Positions 8,383-17,978 are shown, counted from the first letter of the stretch. The stretch: DNA of 64,000 bases from Chryseobacterium edaphi (GCF_025628985.1 NZ_JAOTEM010000001.1:744001-808000); one strand, 5' to 3'. Made by a program: numbers and translations. The notes: a model not told the origin generated them from the letters alone.

Positions 8383-8438
8383 ATAAGAATTTTTATTAGC
8401 AATTACGGTTTTCCGTAATTGCTAATAAAAATTCTTAT
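8383..8438. repeat. Perfect 26-bp inverted repeat with TTTT loop
   Basis: The left arm (8383-8408) and right arm (8413-8438) are exact reverse complements across a 4-base TTTT loop (8409-8412). AGTT just outside the left arm can also pair with AACT beyond the right arm past a 2-base bulge. No T-run follows the right arm, so it is not a standard terminator. It sits 127 bp after the 7912-8256 gene and 200 bp before jetA. It could be an mRNA hairpin, a cruciform or a recombination site. Confidence 0.9.
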
Positions 8439-8638
8439 CTAACTTTAAAAACTATGATTACGAGAAAAAAACTATTATCTGAAGGATAACTTTCAAGATA
8501 GAAAGAGAGATTCCTAAAGAAAACAATCAGTCATTTGTTATAATGTTAAATTGAAACGATTAGCCGATGAATATATACCAAAAAGCTATATGAATTGGTA
8601 CAAATTAGATAGAAACATAGAAATTGAATTTTAGTTAA
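8439..8638. other. Leader region of the jet operon with possible decayed frame
   Basis: TAACTTTA directly after the hairpin is a 7/8 match to the -7 element. An ATG at 8455 gives only 11 codons. A second frame ends in KRLADEYIPKSYMNWYK...EIEF followed by TAG just before jetA and looks protein-like, but it has no start. The region probably holds the jet promoter plus the remains of a small gene. Confidence 0.35.
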
Positions 8639-9967
8639 ATGGAAAGCTTTAACCTATATCGCGAAGCAAAAGATCAATATGAGAAATTAATCCCGGAAAA
8701 AAATGACGGATTGATTCTCCTGTCTCTTTATGCAAAGTATAAGGATAAAGACTTTACTGAAGAAAATATCATTTCCATTACAAATAAGATTTTTAAAGAT
8801 CAAGGAAATAATGAATTTGAACGTTCTCGCACAGAATACAATAGAAATAATACTATAATTTTAAGATTACAGGAATCATTCTTATGGCGTAATGAAACGA
8901 AAAGAACTTATCAATTTAAAAAGTATGGGCTGGAACTTTGTCAAAATATTGAAAAACGCCTCATCGAAAAATATAATCCTGCAAAAATAAAAAGGTTTTT
9001 TGACCAATTACATAAAAGTCTCACAGAATATATTGAAGCAGATAAAGACTTTAACGAATGGATTGAAGATCATTTTGATTTAAGAATGCCCGAACTTATT
9101 TCTCAAATTGAAATATTGGATCAACAAGTAAACGAATCTGTGACGGACTTCAAAGTCAATATTAAATCGGAAGACCAAAGTATTCTTTATATTTTAAAAG
9201 AAATCGAAATTCGTCTTGAAATAATAAAAGAACAATCATCTGAACTCAAAAACGCATTTCAGATATCATATGATATTGATGAATTACTGACTGATATTCT
9301 ACAAAAAAATGATAGTTACAATTATATTGAGAATATTCAAAAGGTTCAAAAATTCCACGATAATTCTCGCAGTCAATTAGAACAAGTTAGCAAGAGAATA
9401 GAAAAGATAAAACCGAGAATAAGAGAATTTATTTATGATTTTAACAAGAAAGATTTTGACAGAAAAACCAATAAATTTATTTACTATTTGTTGGAAAAAT
9501 CTTTTGTTAAAAGAGAAAAGAGTACAAAGAGAATTCAATTTCCGAATAATCTTTCCGGCTTGAAGGTAAAATCTATAGAACATTCTCCCACATTAAATAT
9601 TATTCCAATTCGAGAGATAAGTCCTAAATTACCTGTTGAAATTATTAAGAGAAATATCGACATTCCTAAAAGAAAAGTGCTGCTGGACAAGACAATCAAA
9701 TGGAAACAAGATAAAGAAAGAATAATGTATTGGACAAACTTTGCATTTCAGGAGTTGGAGGAAAAAGGCTCATTAGTTTTTACACCACTGTTTTTTAAAA
9801 TTGTTGATAAAGACCGATTGACAATTGCTGTTAAAACAGCACATAGTGTTTTAAGAAAAAGTACAAAATTAAAACAGCGGTATAAAGTAGAAATTAACCA
9901 AACCCCTGTTAATCATACTTTAAATAAAACAATATCATTATGGCAGATGACAATTCAGAAAAAGTAA
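8639..9967 (+). CDS. jetA: Wadjet subunit JetA (MksF/kleisin-like)
   Basis: The 442-residue protein is first in a four-gene overlapping operon with the size order of JetABCD. The N-terminal 100 residues look like a winged helix (LILLSLYAKYKDKDFTEENI). The centre is long and helical with predicted coiled coil (about 150-280), and the C-terminal 100 residues form another compact domain. Such a layout fits the kleisin subunit that bridges the SMC dimer. The family assignment rests mainly on operon context, and the subtype is not assigned. The next gene starts 28 bp before its stop. Confidence 0.75.
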   Translation: MESFNLYREAKDQYEKLIPEKNDGLILLSLYAKYKDKDFTEENIISITNKIFKDQGNNEFERSRTEYNRNNTIILRLQESFLWRNETKRTYQFKKYGLELCQNIEKRLIEKYNPAKIKRFFDQLHKSLTEYIEADKDFNEWIEDHFDLRMPELISQIEILDQQVNESVTDFKVNIKSEDQSILYILKEIEIRLEIIKEQSSELKNAFQISYDIDELLTDILQKNDSYNYIENIQKVQKFHDNSRSQLEQVSKRIEKIKPRIREFIYDFNKKDFDRKTNKFIYYLLEKSFVKREKSTKRIQFPNNLSGLKVKSIEHSPTLNIIPIREISPKLPVEIIKRNIDIPKRKVLLDKTIKWKQDKERIMYWTNFAFQELEEKGSLVFTPLFFKIVDKDRLTIAVKTAHSVLRKSTKLKQRYKVEINQTPVNHTLNKTISLWQMTIQKK

Positions 9968-10620
9968 TAAAATATGGTTTTCTTTATGAAAAGAAAGCTA
10001 TGAGTGTTTTTGCTAAATTAGATTACACTCTTAGAAGTGGTATTCATATTCAACGAGAATATCCTATTGATGCAAATTTATTTCGTTTCCTAAATGAGAA
10101 TGAAAATTTTGAGTCTTTGAAAAATTATTATAAAGACTTTTTCAATCTTAATCTACGAAAAGACGGAAATGAATTTAACCAGTATTATTACTTGGATCTA
10201 AATGAAGACGGAAAAAGTAATGTGCCTTCCGATAGCAGAGACTATTTGAAAAATGAATTTATCATTATTGGTATGCTTTTTCTGAAAATGTACAAATTAG
10301 ATGGTAACATTGAGCTTGATAGTATATCTGAATTTATAAGTCTCCTTTATGAAGAATACGAAGAAGAGAAAAATGCTTTGAGAAAATTAATTAATGATAA
10401 TTCTTCTGATAAAGGTTCTGATTTAAATGATGAAAGATTTGAAGATGTGATAAAAAAATCCTTTATCAAATTTGGAGAGTTAGGTTGGCTATTATGGGAT
10501 GATATTAGCGAAAAAAACAAATTTAAAACAATGCCCTCTTTTGAAAGGTTACGAGCAGCATATCAGCCTCAAATAGAAACAATAGATAGCTTAATTAAAG
10601 AAGTGAAAGATGCAGAATAA
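9940..10620 (+). CDS. jetB: Wadjet subunit JetB (MksE/KITE-like)
   Basis: The 226-residue acidic protein is the size of KITE-type winged-helix accessory subunits (DUF4194/MksE-like) that bind the kleisin. It has a conserved-looking tail, FGELGWLLWD...TMPSFERLRAAY. It overlaps jetA by 28 bp, and the next gene starts 11 bp before its stop, so stoichiometric coupled translation is likely. Primary sequence alone would not identify it; position between kleisin-like and SMC-like genes does. Confidence 0.75.
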   Translation: MADDNSEKVIKYGFLYEKKAMSVFAKLDYTLRSGIHIQREYPIDANLFRFLNENENFESLKNYYKDFFNLNLRKDGNEFNQYYYLDLNEDGKSNVPSDSRDYLKNEFIIIGMLFLKMYKLDGNIELDSISEFISLLYEEYEEEKNALRKLINDNSSDKGSDLNDERFEDVIKKSFIKFGELGWLLWDDISEKNKFKTMPSFERLRAAYQPQIETIDSLIKEVKDAE

Positions 10621-13600
10621 TTATCCTCGTATTTATAGTTTATCTACAATAGGCATTAAACAACATTTTAATGCTGATTACTTATTCCATCCTTATAGGA
10701 CTGATTTTAGTGGAGACAGTGGAAGTGGAAAAAGTATGATAGCAGATATGATTCAATTAATTCTAGTTGGTTCGGGTGAATTTAAATCTGCAACAGATGC
10801 TAATAAGGATAGAGATGTAAAAGGAATGCTTTCAGCTTCCGCACGAAAATCATCTGCAAGAGGTTATGTTTTTCTAAATGTTGAACTTAGTCCAAAAAAG
10901 TACATTGTAATTGGAACATATATCGAAAGCACAAGTAACGCTGCAGAGATGTTTATCATACAAAACGGATATGATTGGGAAGAGTTAACACCTCTAAATA
11001 TGCCAATTTTCACAAAAGATTTAATTATAAATGATAAAGTAGATACACTAAATAATCTTTTTGAAAAAATCGATTTTGCAAGGATGAAATCTTTTAAGAG
11101 AAGAAATTATCATCAAATTCTTTATAATAATGAAATTCTATCATTAGATTTAACAAAAGATGAAACATTAAAAACCTATGCCAATATATTGAGATCTTTC
11201 TCAAGAGGTAAAGGTTTTAAAACAGAGTCTGAAAATCTAAAAAAATTCCTTTTCGGTGATGATGAGCAAAATATCATTATGGAAAAATATAGAGAGGAAG
11301 TAGGTTATATTAGTAACGATTTCCACGAACATAAAAGATACCAGGAAGAAATTGATTTGATAAATAAAAAACAATCTTCTCTAAAAAATGTCCACGATAA
11401 AAGCAAAATATATAAATCTACATATTCTGAATTCCTATTCAAACAATATAATTATTGGAATACTTTAAAGAGAAAAACAGTAGTAGAAAAACAAAAAGCA
11501 GTAGAGGAATTAGAAAATAAAAAGGTTGAACTTAAGTTTGTTGAAAATCAGATTAAAAAGTCAAAGATAAAAGACCTAGAGGAGCTTTTAGACAAAAAGA
11601 AAGTTATTGCTAATCTTGCTTATAAAGATAGTTATAGAGAGGAAATAGAAAGTAAGCACTTCAATATCAAACAATCTAAAACTTCTGTGGAAACAGTTGA
11701 TAACTGGTTGAAATTAAATAACAATCAATTAGATAAAGTTAAGGAGTGGTATGAATTTCAAACCAAGGAAAAAGAGAACAAAAGAAATTTATTAGGTTTC
11801 ATAAATTACCTCAAAAATAATAACCTTCTTAATGATTTTGATATCTCAATTTGGCTAAATGACTTTGAGAAAGCGAGTGAAAATTTCCCTATAGAAATTG
11901 AAAAGCTTGAAAAAGAAATAATTGAGCTTGAATCATTATCAAAGTTTTCAGATTTAAATAATCCAGAATCTCTTGTAAGATGGGCTACTGAAAATTTGAA
12001 CTTTCCCATATCTCATACAATAGAAAGTATCTTAATTTATTTTCAAAAATATGGAAAGACAAAACCTTCGGAACAAAATGCTAATAGATATGTTTCGTTT
12101 CCGGAAGAATTATTTGAAAATATAGATTCCAAAGTAAAAGATAAAAAAGATAATCACGGATTTTGGTTAGATCTTGATGGAGTATATGAGTATATTACAT
12201 ATTCACCAAATCAACTTTTGAACGTTGATAGTGTAGAATTCCTCATAATACCATTATCGGAAATCAAAGAAGGAGTCGGAAAGAAATTAAATGCATTAAT
12301 TAAAGAAAAAAGCAACAAAGAAAAGTATAAAGAAATACTATTCAAGTTTAATAATCTTCAGGAAAACATAGATTTATACAAAAGAAAAGAGGAACTTATT
12401 TCTTTCAATATTGAAGAAAGTTTAGATATTTCCGAAAGTAAATTTGAACAATTTATTCGACTGTATCTTGATAAAGACAATATTTTAAATCAATTCAATT
12501 TGATTCAAAAAGAATATGTAGATTTTTTGAGTAAAAAAACAGTCATAGAAGAGTGTAATAAAAGAATCCAAAAACTGGAAACAGATTTATTTGGTAATAA
12601 AGAGAATATTGATATAGAGTTTGTCGAAAAAGAAATCGCTCTTGAGAATAAAGAATTAGCTATTCAACAAAACGATTTACAAGAACTAATAAATAAATTT
12701 GTTTTTGATGAGACCTTGTTGCAGGAAAAATATTTGAGCAATCAGAGTATATTAAATTGTAAGTATGAATTAGAAAAAGAGTGCAGGGAAATCAGTGATA
12801 ATATTCAACAAAAGGAAAATACAATAAGTATATCTAATCAGGAACTAACTGAAACAGAACAAACATTTGAACAACTGTTTAAACATCAACCGGAATATGA
12901 TGAAAATGTTGAAGAGTTTTCTAATCCTGAAAATGGAGGATTAAACTCTTTAAAAAATAAGGCAGATAGTGCAAAATTTAATTATGAATTTGCAGTTAAG
13001 AAAATTCTTGAAGAGATGAATTTGCCATATGACGAATCTATTTCAATAGGAAAGTTAGCCAATTTAATGCTACCAACTGTTTTCACATCATCAGCGGTTA
13101 ATGAGGACTTAATTTCATTTAATATTGCAGATAGGCTAAATAAACTTACACAAGATATTCAGGAAATTGGTTCAAGGAAAATTGAAATATTAGGAAGTAT
13201 TTTTAATGAGGTATATAAAGTATACACCAATTACCTCACGAAAGTCAATGAAATTGATTCCTATTTAAAAAAGAAAAATAAAATTATTACAGGAGGAAAT
13301 AGAGCATCATTAACATCAAAAAAGTCAATTTATTATCCCGATAGTTGGCTTGGAAATTTCAGAAAACAATTAAATACCCAAATAAATAATACAGGTTTAT
13401 TTAGTGAGCTTCGAGAAGAAATAGATATAAATAAAATGATGATAAAGGCTTTTCAGCAGCTTGGAGGAAGTACTAAAGTTGAACCCGAAGATTTAATGAA
13501 TCCTAAATCGTATTTCGATTTAGAATTTGATTTAAAACTTGACAATGATGAAATTAATTCGGGAAGTAACGGGCAAACTTATGCTGCTAATGCTTTGTTA

Positions 13601-13912
13601 TGTCTAGCAAGATTATCTTTAATTGAAGAAAAAGGTAGAAAAGGATTAAAAATAATGCCAATAGATGAAGCAGAAGGTTTAGGAAGTAACTATGATATGT
13701 TACACGAATTGGCAAAAAAAGAACAATATCAGATACTTACAATGGCAATAGAAACAGCAGGTGAAATTACTGATGATGGACAATATATTTATATTATGAA
13801 TGAAAATAATATGGCGAGTATTGATACTTATGTTCCTCCGCTCGGAATCTTTGCAAATGAAGTTTTTGAAGATATTGATGAATATATAAATACAAGGCCA
13901 GATGATGAATAA
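10610..13912 (+). CDS. jetC: Wadjet SMC ATPase JetC (MksB-like)
   Basis: The 1100-residue SMC-like ATPase has a Walker A motif GDSGSGKS at about residues 35-42, then long coiled coils (about 235-480 and 560-880) separated by a hinge-like middle. The C-terminal half-site carries a signature-type GSNGQTYAANALLCL (about 985) and the Walker B motif LKIMPIDEAEGL (D/E at about 1019-1020). In Wadjet, JetC dimers with JetA and JetB extrude DNA loops and sense small closed circles. Very AT-rich codon use fits the rest of the island. It overlaps its neighbours by 11 bp on each side. Confidence 0.88.
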   Translation: MQNNYPRIYSLSTIGIKQHFNADYLFHPYRTDFSGDSGSGKSMIADMIQLILVGSGEFKSATDANKDRDVKGMLSASARKSSARGYVFLNVELSPKKYIVIGTYIESTSNAAEMFIIQNGYDWEELTPLNMPIFTKDLIINDKVDTLNNLFEKIDFARMKSFKRRNYHQILYNNEILSLDLTKDETLKTYANILRSFSRGKGFKTESENLKKFLFGDDEQNIIMEKYREEVGYISNDFHEHKRYQEEIDLINKKQSSLKNVHDKSKIYKSTYSEFLFKQYNYWNTLKRKTVVEKQKAVEELENKKVELKFVENQIKKSKIKDLEELLDKKKVIANLAYKDSYREEIESKHFNIKQSKTSVETVDNWLKLNNNQLDKVKEWYEFQTKEKENKRNLLGFINYLKNNNLLNDFDISIWLNDFEKASENFPIEIEKLEKEIIELESLSKFSDLNNPESLVRWATENLNFPISHTIESILIYFQKYGKTKPSEQNANRYVSFPEELFENIDSKVKDKKDNHGFWLDLDGVYEYITYSPNQLLNVDSVEFLIIPLSEIKEGVGKKLNALIKEKSNKEKYKEILFKFNNLQENIDLYKRKEELISFNIEESLDISESKFEQFIRLYLDKDNILNQFNLIQKEYVDFLSKKTVIEECNKRIQKLETDLFGNKENIDIEFVEKEIALENKELAIQQNDLQELINKFVFDETLLQEKYLSNQSILNCKYELEKECREISDNIQQKENTISISNQELTETEQTFEQLFKHQPEYDENVEEFSNPENGGLNSLKNKADSAKFNYEFAVKKILEEMNLPYDESISIGKLANLMLPTVFTSSAVNEDLISFNIADRLNKLTQDIQEIGSRKIEILGSIFNEVYKVYTNYLTKVNEIDSYLKKKNKIITGGNRASLTSKKSIYYPDSWLGNFRKQLNTQINNTGLFSELREEIDINKMMIKAFQQLGGSTKVEPEDLMNPKSYFDLEFDLKLDNDEINSGSNGQTYAANALLCLARLSLIEEKGRKGLKIMPIDEAEGLGSNYDMLHELAKKEQYQILTMAIETAGEITDDGQYIYIMNENNMASIDTYVPPLGIFANEVFEDIDEYINTRPDDE

Positions 13913-14846
13913 AAATATCACTTGGAAAGAATTAAAGGCACTTGATGATTTATATCACTTAAAAAAGACCAAAGCAAATATTCAAGGTCATCCTTATATA
14001 AAATATCTTTTAGAAGAAAAATGTATTCTCGATAGAAAACCGGATAATGTTAAAGTTATTACTTCTACCGATGATTTTATTAAATTCTATGAAGAAATAT
14101 TTAAAATACAATATGATGAAGCCAAAAAATTTCTTATAGAAAATAGTATTGAACCCAATGCTAAAAAGAACTTTACAATTGATGATGTAAAAACTCTAAT
14201 GCTTATAGCTGAGAACAGAACAGAGTTAAAAAATAATCCTACCAATATAGAAGACTTTTCAAATGAATTTTTTGATACTTCAAAATATTTGAAGAATAAA
14301 GCAAGTATCAGAAATGCTGTATTTAAAATTTTAGATATCACAGAATTTGCTTTAGACAAAAAAGAAAACCAATGGAGAATAGTTGTTGATCATCCTAACC
14401 CTAAAGCAATTGTATTATGTGAAAATAAATCATTTTTAAAGCAGCCATGGATAGTTAAAAATACTGAAGTTAAATTATGGTATGTCGGAGGAAATAATAT
14501 AAAAATAATTGACGATATTGATGAGGCAGAACTTTCTAAACCTATTTATTATTCTTGTGATTGGGATTTAGCAGGACTACAAATCTATTCAAGAATAAAA
14601 GCGAAACTTAGAAACAGGAATAGAGACATTTCTCTTTTATATCCTAATGAACCACAAAAAAAAATAAGCACGTACATAGATTATCATTATAGCCATTGGG
14701 ATTTATCAAAAATACTATCTGGATTGTCCCTGGAAAATTTTTCAAAAAAAGAAATAATTCTTATTAACGATTTAATCCAAAATGAAATGTGGATAGAAGA
14801 AGAATCTTTTGATTTAATAAAGATGATTCAATTAAAAAAATTATAG
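13902..14846 (+). CDS. jetD: Wadjet nuclease JetD (MksG, Toprim)
   Basis: The 314-residue protein has a helical N-terminal half and a C-terminal Toprim fold. The catalytic glutamate lies in VLCENKSFL (E174), the glycine turn in WYVGGNN (196-197), and the D-x-D pair in YYSCDWDLAGLQIYS (D220, D222). JetD cuts plasmid DNA once JetABC has stalled on a small circle. All key acidic residues are present, so it should be active. It seems somewhat shorter than the usual 380-400 residues, implying a reduced N-terminal arm. The start could be either codon of ATGATG. It overlaps jetC by 11 bp. Confidence 0.85.
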   Translation: MMNKNITWKELKALDDLYHLKKTKANIQGHPYIKYLLEEKCILDRKPDNVKVITSTDDFIKFYEEIFKIQYDEAKKFLIENSIEPNAKKNFTIDDVKTLMLIAENRTELKNNPTNIEDFSNEFFDTSKYLKNKASIRNAVFKILDITEFALDKKENQWRIVVDHPNPKAIVLCENKSFLKQPWIVKNTEVKLWYVGGNNIKIIDDIDEAELSKPIYYSCDWDLAGLQIYSRIKAKLRNRNRDISLLYPNEPQKKISTYIDYHYSHWDLSKILSGLSLENFSKKEIILINDLIQNEMWIEEESFDLIKMIQLKKL

Positions 14847-15075
14847 TATATCTTTCAACAAGTAATTAAAAGAATTAAAACGTTCGCAATAATGTTTTTT
14901 GATATGTATTACTATTTTTTTATTATATATCACTTTACAATATTTCAATGTTTTTCCAAAAAAACTTGTTCGAAATTCAGCAATCATTACTTGCAAATTC
15001 CAACGGAAATTTCTACTTTTACTACGTAAAATTTTTATAATGGATTTTACCGCTTTTTGCAAATGCCCTATTTAA
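14847..15075. other. AT-rich spacer after jetD
   Basis: No gene or clear terminator is seen in this stretch, and the nearest hairpin downstream is at 15201-15229. A minus-strand frame (14841-15062) is rich in lysine, isoleucine and asparagine and looks like chance. Confidence 0.4.
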
Positions 15076-15210
15076 GGCCTTTCACAAGATGCTACAGCGA
15101 AACGCTTATCAATAAAAGGACGAGAAGAAGTTACAAAAACCCTCTCTCTCCGCAGAGTAGGAAAACTAAACTTTTCAAAAACACTCAAAAATCTATTTAA
15201 AAAGCTGTAA
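15076..15210 (+). pseudogene. C-terminal remnant of a possible DNA-binding protein
   Basis: After a TAA at 15073-15075, a frame of 44 codons runs to a TAA at 15208-15210 with no start codon. It begins GLSQDATAKRLSIKGREE and ends in a lysine-rich tail, reminiscent of a helix-turn-helix segment. It overlaps the terminator stem, as real gene ends often do. Length and missing start indicate a decayed gene at the right edge of the island. Confidence 0.3.
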
Positions 15211-15233
15211 TTTATTTAATTACAGCTTTTTTG
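15201..15233. terminator. Strong Rho-independent terminator
   Basis: AAAGCTGTAATT (15201-15212) and AATTACAGCTTT (15218-15229) form a perfect 12-bp stem with a TATTT loop, followed by T residues and preceded by A residues, so it can act in both directions. It closes the island before the antiporter gene. Confidence 0.85.
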
Positions 15234-15348
15234 TATGTATAATGTTCGAAAATTTTTAAAATTAAATATAATTTTTTTGAAAGCTTGCTTTTGAAGACAA
15301 CACATAATTTTAAAATTTAATATATATTTAGATATCTAAAATTCCTAT

Positions 15349-16926
15349 ATGCTCGAAAATTTTGAATTTTATCTTTTTTTGGTGCTGCTCATTACAATGC
15401 TCATCATGCTGGCAAAAAAAATTCAGGTTGCATATCCCGTTTTATTGGTATTGGCTGGACTTTTCATAAGTTTTATCCCAGGTGTTCCACTTATTACAAT
15501 AGAACCTGAATTATTATTCGTTATTTTTTTACCACCTTTGCTCTATGAAGCTGCATGGTCGACTTCGTGGAAAGAGCTTTGGAGATGGCGAAGGATTATT
15601 TTCAGTTTTGCTTTTGTAGTCGTTTTTTTTACCGCATTATCAGTGGCTGTTTTTGCCAATTATTTCATTCCCGGCTTTTCTTTAGCCTTAGGTTTTTTGT
15701 TGGGTGGAATAGTTTCTCCGCCAGATGCAGTGAGTGCAGGAGCGATTTTAAAATTTGTAAAAGTACCCAAAAGATTGGCTTCGATTCTCGAAGGAGAAAG
15801 TTTACTGAATGATGCATCTTCTCTGATTATATTCAGATTTGCAATGATTGCTGCGGCGACCGGGCAATTTGTGTGGCATGAGGCAGCCGGAAGTTTTGTA
15901 TGGATGTGCTTTGGTGGTCTGGGAATCGGACTTGTGATTGCGTATATTTTTATGAAAATGCATAAAATTCTACCTACTGACTCAAACATTGATATTCTTC
16001 TGACTTTTATCGCACCTTTCTCGATGTATTTGGCAGCAGAGCAACTTCATGCATCCGGAGTTTTAGCGGTGGTCACCGGTGGGTTATTTCTTTCTTATCG
16101 CAGTCACGATTTTTTAAGCAGTGCATCAAGAATACGTACGGTAACTGTTTGGGAAAGTTTTTGTTTTTTGTTAAATGGAATTGTTTTCATGCTTATCGGT
16201 CTAGATTTGCCCGAAATTGTTTCCGGCTTAGGTGAGACAGATATTTTCACTGCAATCGGTTATGGAATTGCAGTTACGGTTGTCTTGATTATTGTAAGAA
16301 TATTGGCAGGCTACGCAGCCGTGATTACGACTTTGATTATGAGAAATTTTATCACCGTTGCCGATGCAGAATCACCCGGCTGGAAAACGCCAATGATCAT
16401 TGGCTGGACCGGAATGAGGGGAGTGGTTTCTTTGGCTGCAGCACTTTCAATTCCCTTGACTCTGGATGACGGAACTCCTTTCCCTCAACGAAATATGATT
16501 CTCTTCATCACATTTGTTGTTATTCTTTTAACACTACTTTTACAAGGACTGACTCTTCCTGTTTTACTTAAAAGGTTTCCGCCAATAGACCGTGACTTTA
16601 TAAAAAGTGAGAAAGAGATTGATTATGATATTCGGAACAGTCTGGCAAAAGTAGCGATTGATAAAATTCGCAGTGATTATGCTCATAAGATTGAAAGTTT
16701 TCCAGCATTGAAAGATCAGTTACAGAAATATGAAAACCAATTGAGCAGTTCTGAAATTATCCTAAATTTTAATGAATACAGAGATATTTATATTGATATT
16801 CTTGAAACTCAAAGAAGCTGGCTGATCAATAAAAATCGCGAAGAACTTTTGTTAGACGAAGAAATAATCAAAAAGCATCTTCGTCTGCTTGATCTTCAGG
16901 AGGAAAGACTGAATATGAAAAGCTAA
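15349..16926 (+). CDS. CPA1-family Na+/H+ antiporter (NhaP type)
   Basis: The 525-residue protein has about twelve membrane helices, then a roughly 110-residue cytoplasmic tail rich in charged helices. Diagnostic motifs are FLPPLLYEAAW (helix 2), GGIVSPPDAVSAGAIL, GESLLNDASSLIIFRF with the catalytic ND pair, and GWTGMRGVVSLAAALSIP. These match bacterial cation/proton antiporter-1 proteins, which exchange Na+ or K+ for H+ in pH and salt homeostasis. A short palindrome TTTAGATATCTAAA (15327-15340) lies just upstream of the start. Monocistronic. Confidence 0.92.
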   Translation: MLENFEFYLFLVLLITMLIMLAKKIQVAYPVLLVLAGLFISFIPGVPLITIEPELLFVIFLPPLLYEAAWSTSWKELWRWRRIIFSFAFVVVFFTALSVAVFANYFIPGFSLALGFLLGGIVSPPDAVSAGAILKFVKVPKRLASILEGESLLNDASSLIIFRFAMIAAATGQFVWHEAAGSFVWMCFGGLGIGLVIAYIFMKMHKILPTDSNIDILLTFIAPFSMYLAAEQLHASGVLAVVTGGLFLSYRSHDFLSSASRIRTVTVWESFCFLLNGIVFMLIGLDLPEIVSGLGETDIFTAIGYGIAVTVVLIIVRILAGYAAVITTLIMRNFITVADAESPGWKTPMIIGWTGMRGVVSLAAALSIPLTLDDGTPFPQRNMILFITFVVILLTLLLQGLTLPVLLKRFPPIDRDFIKSEKEIDYDIRNSLAKVAIDKIRSDYAHKIESFPALKDQLQKYENQLSSSEIILNFNEYRDIYIDILETQRSWLINKNREELLLDEEIIKKHLRLLDLQEERLNMKS

Positions 16927-17084
16927 AACTTTGATGCATGTAATTTGAGACCTGTTATTTTTTCAGAAAAATTAAACGCGTTCTAAGTAGTGAGATATCA
17001 AATGATGATTCTCCAACTGCTTGAAGATCATATTCAGTAAAAATGCCGAATGATTATTGAGCAGTATATATTATATTTAAGTGG

Positions 17085-17978
17085 CTATTCTGGCTGAATA
17101 ATTACAAAATGAACCAAAGGAAATTCATTCTTTATATGTTGACGAATACGTATAATGGCTTCAGTAATTTCTTCTGTATCCAAATGGTCTTCAAAATCTA
17201 CAATCAGCATCAGTACGATTTCTTCCGGAGACTGGTAGGTAGAAAGGATGCTTTTCGTTTTAACTACAGCAGGATCTGTCTCAGCGAGTTTTGAGATCTT
17301 ATCTCTTGTGTCCGGGGCTATACCTTCTCCCATCAATAAGCTCCTGCTTTCCCGAGCAAGGATAAAAGAGACAAACACCAGTATCAATCCTACAATAACT
17401 GATGCAAGCCCGTCTAATTCAGGAATCTGAAATGAATGGCTGATTCCCATCAATACCATAACAACGGTGAGGCCTGCTACAGCTGCACCATCTTCAAAAA
17501 CAACGAGAAAACTTGCCGGATCCTTGCTTTTAATAATTGCATCCCACCATTTTAATCCATTGCGGGTTTTATTAAATTCTTTTATTGCAATAAACAGAGA
17601 AGTTCCTTCAAAAATCAGAGAAAGAATTAAGACAATGTAGTTCCAAAACGGATCTTTCATCACTTCAGGTTCTATAATGTGCAATACCCCTTGATATATA
17701 GATAAAGCACCGCCCAATCCAAATATCAATATTGAAACAACAAAAGACCAGAAATACAGTTCTTTGCCATAGCCAAAAGGATGAGACTCATCTGCCGGTT
17801 TTTTGCTTCTTTTCAACCCATATAAGAGTAAGAGTTGGTTTGCAGTATCGACAGTTGAATGGATGCCTTCAGAAATCATTGAAGAACTGTTGGTAAAAGC
17901 ACCCGCAATAAACTTGGTTAGCGCTATCAGAAGATTGGCAGCAAGTGCACTGTAGATCGATTTATGATTGTTGGCCAT
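17085..17978 (-). CDS. Cation diffusion facilitator family transporter
   Basis: The 297-residue protein has six membrane helices and a C-terminal cytoplasmic ferredoxin-like domain (ending HFVIIQPE). Motifs include SSSMISEGIHSTVDTANQ (metal-site H-x-x-x-D on helix 2) and FEDGAAVAGL on helix 5, where the usual H-x-x-x-D is reduced to E-D. It exports divalent metals (Zn, Fe, Mn or Co) in exchange for protons; the metal is uncertain because of the altered helix 5 site. It is convergent with the antiporter gene. Confidence 0.9.
   Translation of the reverse strand: MANNHKSIYSALAANLLIALTKFIAGAFTNSSSMISEGIHSTVDTANQLLLLYGLKRSKKPADESHPFGYGKELYFWSFVVSILIFGLGGALSIYQGVLHIIEPEVMKDPFWNYIVLILSLIFEGTSLFIAIKEFNKTRNGLKWWDAIIKSKDPASFLVVFEDGAAVAGLTVVMVLMGISHSFQIPELDGLASVIVGLILVFVSFILARESRSLLMGEGIAPDTRDKISKLAETDPAVVKTKSILSTYQSPEEIVLMLIVDFEDHLDTEEITEAIIRIRQHIKNEFPLVHFVIIQPE

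Noticed and set aside
8383..8438. Hairpin as a simple terminator or as part of a CRISPR-like array
   Set aside because: No T-run follows it, and it occurs once in the window with no repeats or spacers, so neither interpretation fits.
15142..15156. Possible tRNA-Ser 3' end
   Set aside because: Only the acceptor-like stretch CCCTCTCTCTCCGCA is present; no cloverleaf arms can be drawn around it, so it is not a tRNA gene and is kept only as a speculative attachment-site hint.
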